A DNA stretch of 64,000 nt from Actinomycetaceae bacterium (GTDB lineage: Bacteria > Actinomycetota > Actinomycetes > Actinomycetales > Actinomycetaceae): the NCBI GenBank assembly GCA_030537735.1, contig JAUNVG010000001.1, positions 124,001-188,000 of the forward strand. The letters are read 5' to 3'. The position numbers and the translations under genes were made by a program. Below, piece after piece: positions 62,608-64,000 of this stretch. Position 1 is the first letter of the stretch, and every line of letters begins with the position of its first letter. The notes under the pieces were generated by a model that saw only the letters and a program-made list of their open reading frames with translations, ran no database searches and was not told where the DNA came from.

Positions 62608-63471
62608 ATGCTAGAAGAAATCATCGCCGCCGCTCACCGCAACCTAGCAGTACGCGAAAACCAAGTTCCCCTCAGTGAAGTGAAAGCCACAGCTCGCCGC
62701 GCCCCGGAACCGCGCGACGGCCGCGCCGCCCTCCGGCAAGGCCCGGGAGCGGTAAGTATCATTGCCGAACTTAAACGTCGCTCCCCGTCGAAAGGCGCGC
62801 TTGCAACGATTAGCGATCCCAAGCGTTTAGCTACCGCCTACGAAGACGGCGGGGCAGCGTTGATCTCCTGCATGACGGAACCGGATTTCTTCGGCGGTGA
62901 CCTGGCGGACCTGAAACAGGTGCGAGCCGCGGTTTCCATCCCCGTTATTTACAAAGATTTCGTGGTCAGCCCCTACCAGATCCACGAGGCCCGCGCCCAC
63001 GGAGCAGACATGGTCTTGCTTTTGGTGGAGGCACTGGCTCAACCCCAGTTAGAGGCTTTCATTGAACGCATCGACTCCCTGGGGATGAGTGCACTGGTGG
63101 AGGTACATTCGCGTCTAGAGGTGTGTCGCGCCCTGGACGCTGGCGCCCAGGCAATCGGTGTGAACGCCCGCAGTTGGAGCACTTACCAGGTGGATCGGGC
63201 GAACTTCGCCCAAGTGGTGGACCTGGTTCCAGCTGAGGTAGTGGCGGTCGCCGAATCCGGCGTGCGCGGCCCCCATGACGTATTCGAATACGCCCAAGCC
63301 GGTGCGGATGCGGTGTTAGTAGGGGAGTCGCTAGTCACCAGCGACGACCCACGCCAGCTGGTGGCGGACATGGTTTCGGCAGGTTCCCACCCGGCTCTTC
63401 AAACCGACCGGAAAGCGCGCGTGCAGCGCACGGTTTTAGGAAATCAGATCCACCACTATCACCAACGCTGA
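62608..63471 (+). CDS. trpC: Indole-3-glycerol phosphate synthase
   Basis: A 287-residue barrel enzyme of tryptophan synthesis (CdRP to indole-3-glycerol phosphate). Catalytic residues are seen in IIAELKRRSPSKG (Glu, Lys), IPVIYKDFVVSPYQI (Lys), ALVEVHS (Glu), IGVNARSW (Asn) and AESGVRGPHD (Glu, Ser). The usual NNR of other members is NAR here. GGAAGGAGG precedes the ATG. In mycobacteria trpC is followed by trpB, trpA and then lgt; here lgt comes next with no trpB or trpA. Confidence 0.94.
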   Translation: MLEEIIAAAHRNLAVRENQVPLSEVKATARRAPEPRDGRAALRQGPGAVSIIAELKRRSPSKGALATISDPKRLATAYEDGGAALISCMTEPDFFGGDLADLKQVRAAVSIPVIYKDFVVSPYQIHEARAHGADMVLLLVEALAQPQLEAFIERIDSLGMSALVEVHSRLEVCRALDAGAQAIGVNARSWSTYQVDRANFAQVVDLVPAEVVAVAESGVRGPHDVFEYAQAGADAVLVGESLVTSDDPRQLVADMVSAGSHPALQTDRKARVQRTVLGNQIHHYHQR

Positions 63472-63563
63472 GGTTGCTTGCCTCGCCCGAGGGCACATCT
63501 GCGCTAAGCTATAGTTCAGATTCGACCGAACTACTTTGTCCCCAAACGTCGTGAGGAACGCGT

Positions 63564-64000
63564 ATGCTCCACGATCTCGCCGTCAACGCCGGCACCGTTT
63601 TTGCTTCCATCCCATCCCCACCGCAACACACCTGGTATCTGGGGCCGCTCGCTATCCGAGCCTATGGGATCCTCATCGGTATCGGCATGATCGTGGCGGT
63701 GCTAATAACCCAAAAGCGCTACCGCGAACGCGGAGGCAACCCGGACCTGGTTTTCGACGTGGCGATGGCTGCGATTCCCACCGGCATTATCGGTGCGCGC
63801 CTGTACCATGTTTTCACCTCCCCGCAAGGGTATTTCCCCCCTAACGGCGATCCTACGGAGATCGTAAAGATCTGGCACGGGGGGCTGGGGATCTGGGGCG
63901 GTATCGCCGCCGGAGCCCTGGGAGGGTGGCTGATGCTACGCCACCGCGGCCAGCGCGTCGGCCCGTTCGTCGACTCGGTGGCACCGGCGCTGCTAGTGGC
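63564..64000 (+). CDS. lgt: Prolipoprotein diacylglyceryl transferase, N-terminal part
   Basis: The first 145 codons of Lgt, cut by the window end. Membrane segments and family motifs are visible: WYLGPLAIRAYGILIGIGMI, PTGIIGARLYHVFT and IWHGGLGIWGGIAAGALGG, with the essential His in the ARLYHV region. Lgt transfers diacylglycerol to the lipobox Cys of prolipoproteins, for example the solute-binding lipoprotein at 24190-25101. A GAGGAA site precedes the ATG at 63564. Confidence 0.95.
   Translation, partial: MLHDLAVNAGTVFASIPSPPQHTWYLGPLAIRAYGILIGIGMIVAVLITQKRYRERGGNPDLVFDVAMAAIPTGIIGARLYHVFTSPQGYFPPNGDPTEIVKIWHGGLGIWGGIAAGALGGWLMLRHRGQRVGPFVDSVAPALLV

Overview
This window is a 64 kb piece of an actinobacterial chromosome of moderate-to-high GC. 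The gene set points to the order Actinomycetales, probably an Actinomycetaceae-like host-associated bacterium. The supporting evidence is the lexA / LysM / nrdR block, DUF3040 and DUF4191 proteins, glgC facing a GlgM-type glycosyltransferase, glnA2-glnE, the ImuA'/ImuB/DnaE2 mutasome, and the trmI-arc-dop-pup-pafA pupylation cluster. The genus cannot be fixed from sequence alone. I saw no insertion sequences, prophage genes, rRNA or CRISPR array; the only RNA gene found is a tRNA-Leu(GAG). No gap between genes exceeds 300 bases.

Layout. 0-14 kb: the end of a possible lactate dehydrogenase, then LexA facing a LysM membrane protein across a region with several LexA operators, nrdR, an acyl-CoA ligase, serA, a HelD/HelR RNA-polymerase-recycling ATPase, a PAC2 protein, a spermidine-synthase-like enzyme, DNA polymerase IV, a DUF3040 protein and glgC. 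13.7-22.5 kb: a GlgM/GlgA glycosyltransferase, an ABC ATPase, NfeD, an SPFH protein, glutamine synthetase GlnA2, GlnE and a histidine phosphatase. 22.5-36 kb: a polar amino-acid ABC transporter, DUF4191, an MFS transporter, a kinase-like membrane protein, the E2 and E3 subunits of a 2-oxoacid dehydrogenase, leucyl aminopeptidase, TrmL and a YbhB-like protein.

36-45.5 kb is an SOS mutagenesis island: imuA', imuB, thymidine kinase, a SWIM/SNF2 helicase and dnaE2. LexA boxes lie in front of imuA' and in front of dnaE2. The SNF2 gene is split by a single-base frameshift at a run of seven C; with six C it would read through as one 1082-residue protein. The dnaE2 promoter is compact: LexA box, TATAAT and GTG start follow each other directly, so the mRNA is probably leaderless.

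45.5-54 kb carries housekeeping and accessory genes (CYTH, HAD, MarR, tRNA-Leu, DsbA-like, MazG-like, M3 peptidase, a very acidic small protein, aldo/keto reductase, uppP, a RecB-like nuclease). 54.4-61.3 kb is a tightly overlapping pupylation operon (trmI, arc, dop, pup, pafA, tandem-FKBP protein). The 20S proteasome genes prcB and prcA, which sit between pup and pafA in mycobacteria, are absent, and the ARC ATPase lacks the GQYL-type proteasome-docking tail. This looks like a proteasome-free pupylation system, as known in Corynebacterium and Bifidobacterium. The window ends with hisF, hisI, trpC and the start of lgt, an order resembling the mycobacterial his-trp-lgt region with trpE, trpB and trpA missing.

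Several genes have a TAnnnT hexamer 6-8 bases before the start codon and no ribosome binding site, which suggests widespread leaderless transcription.
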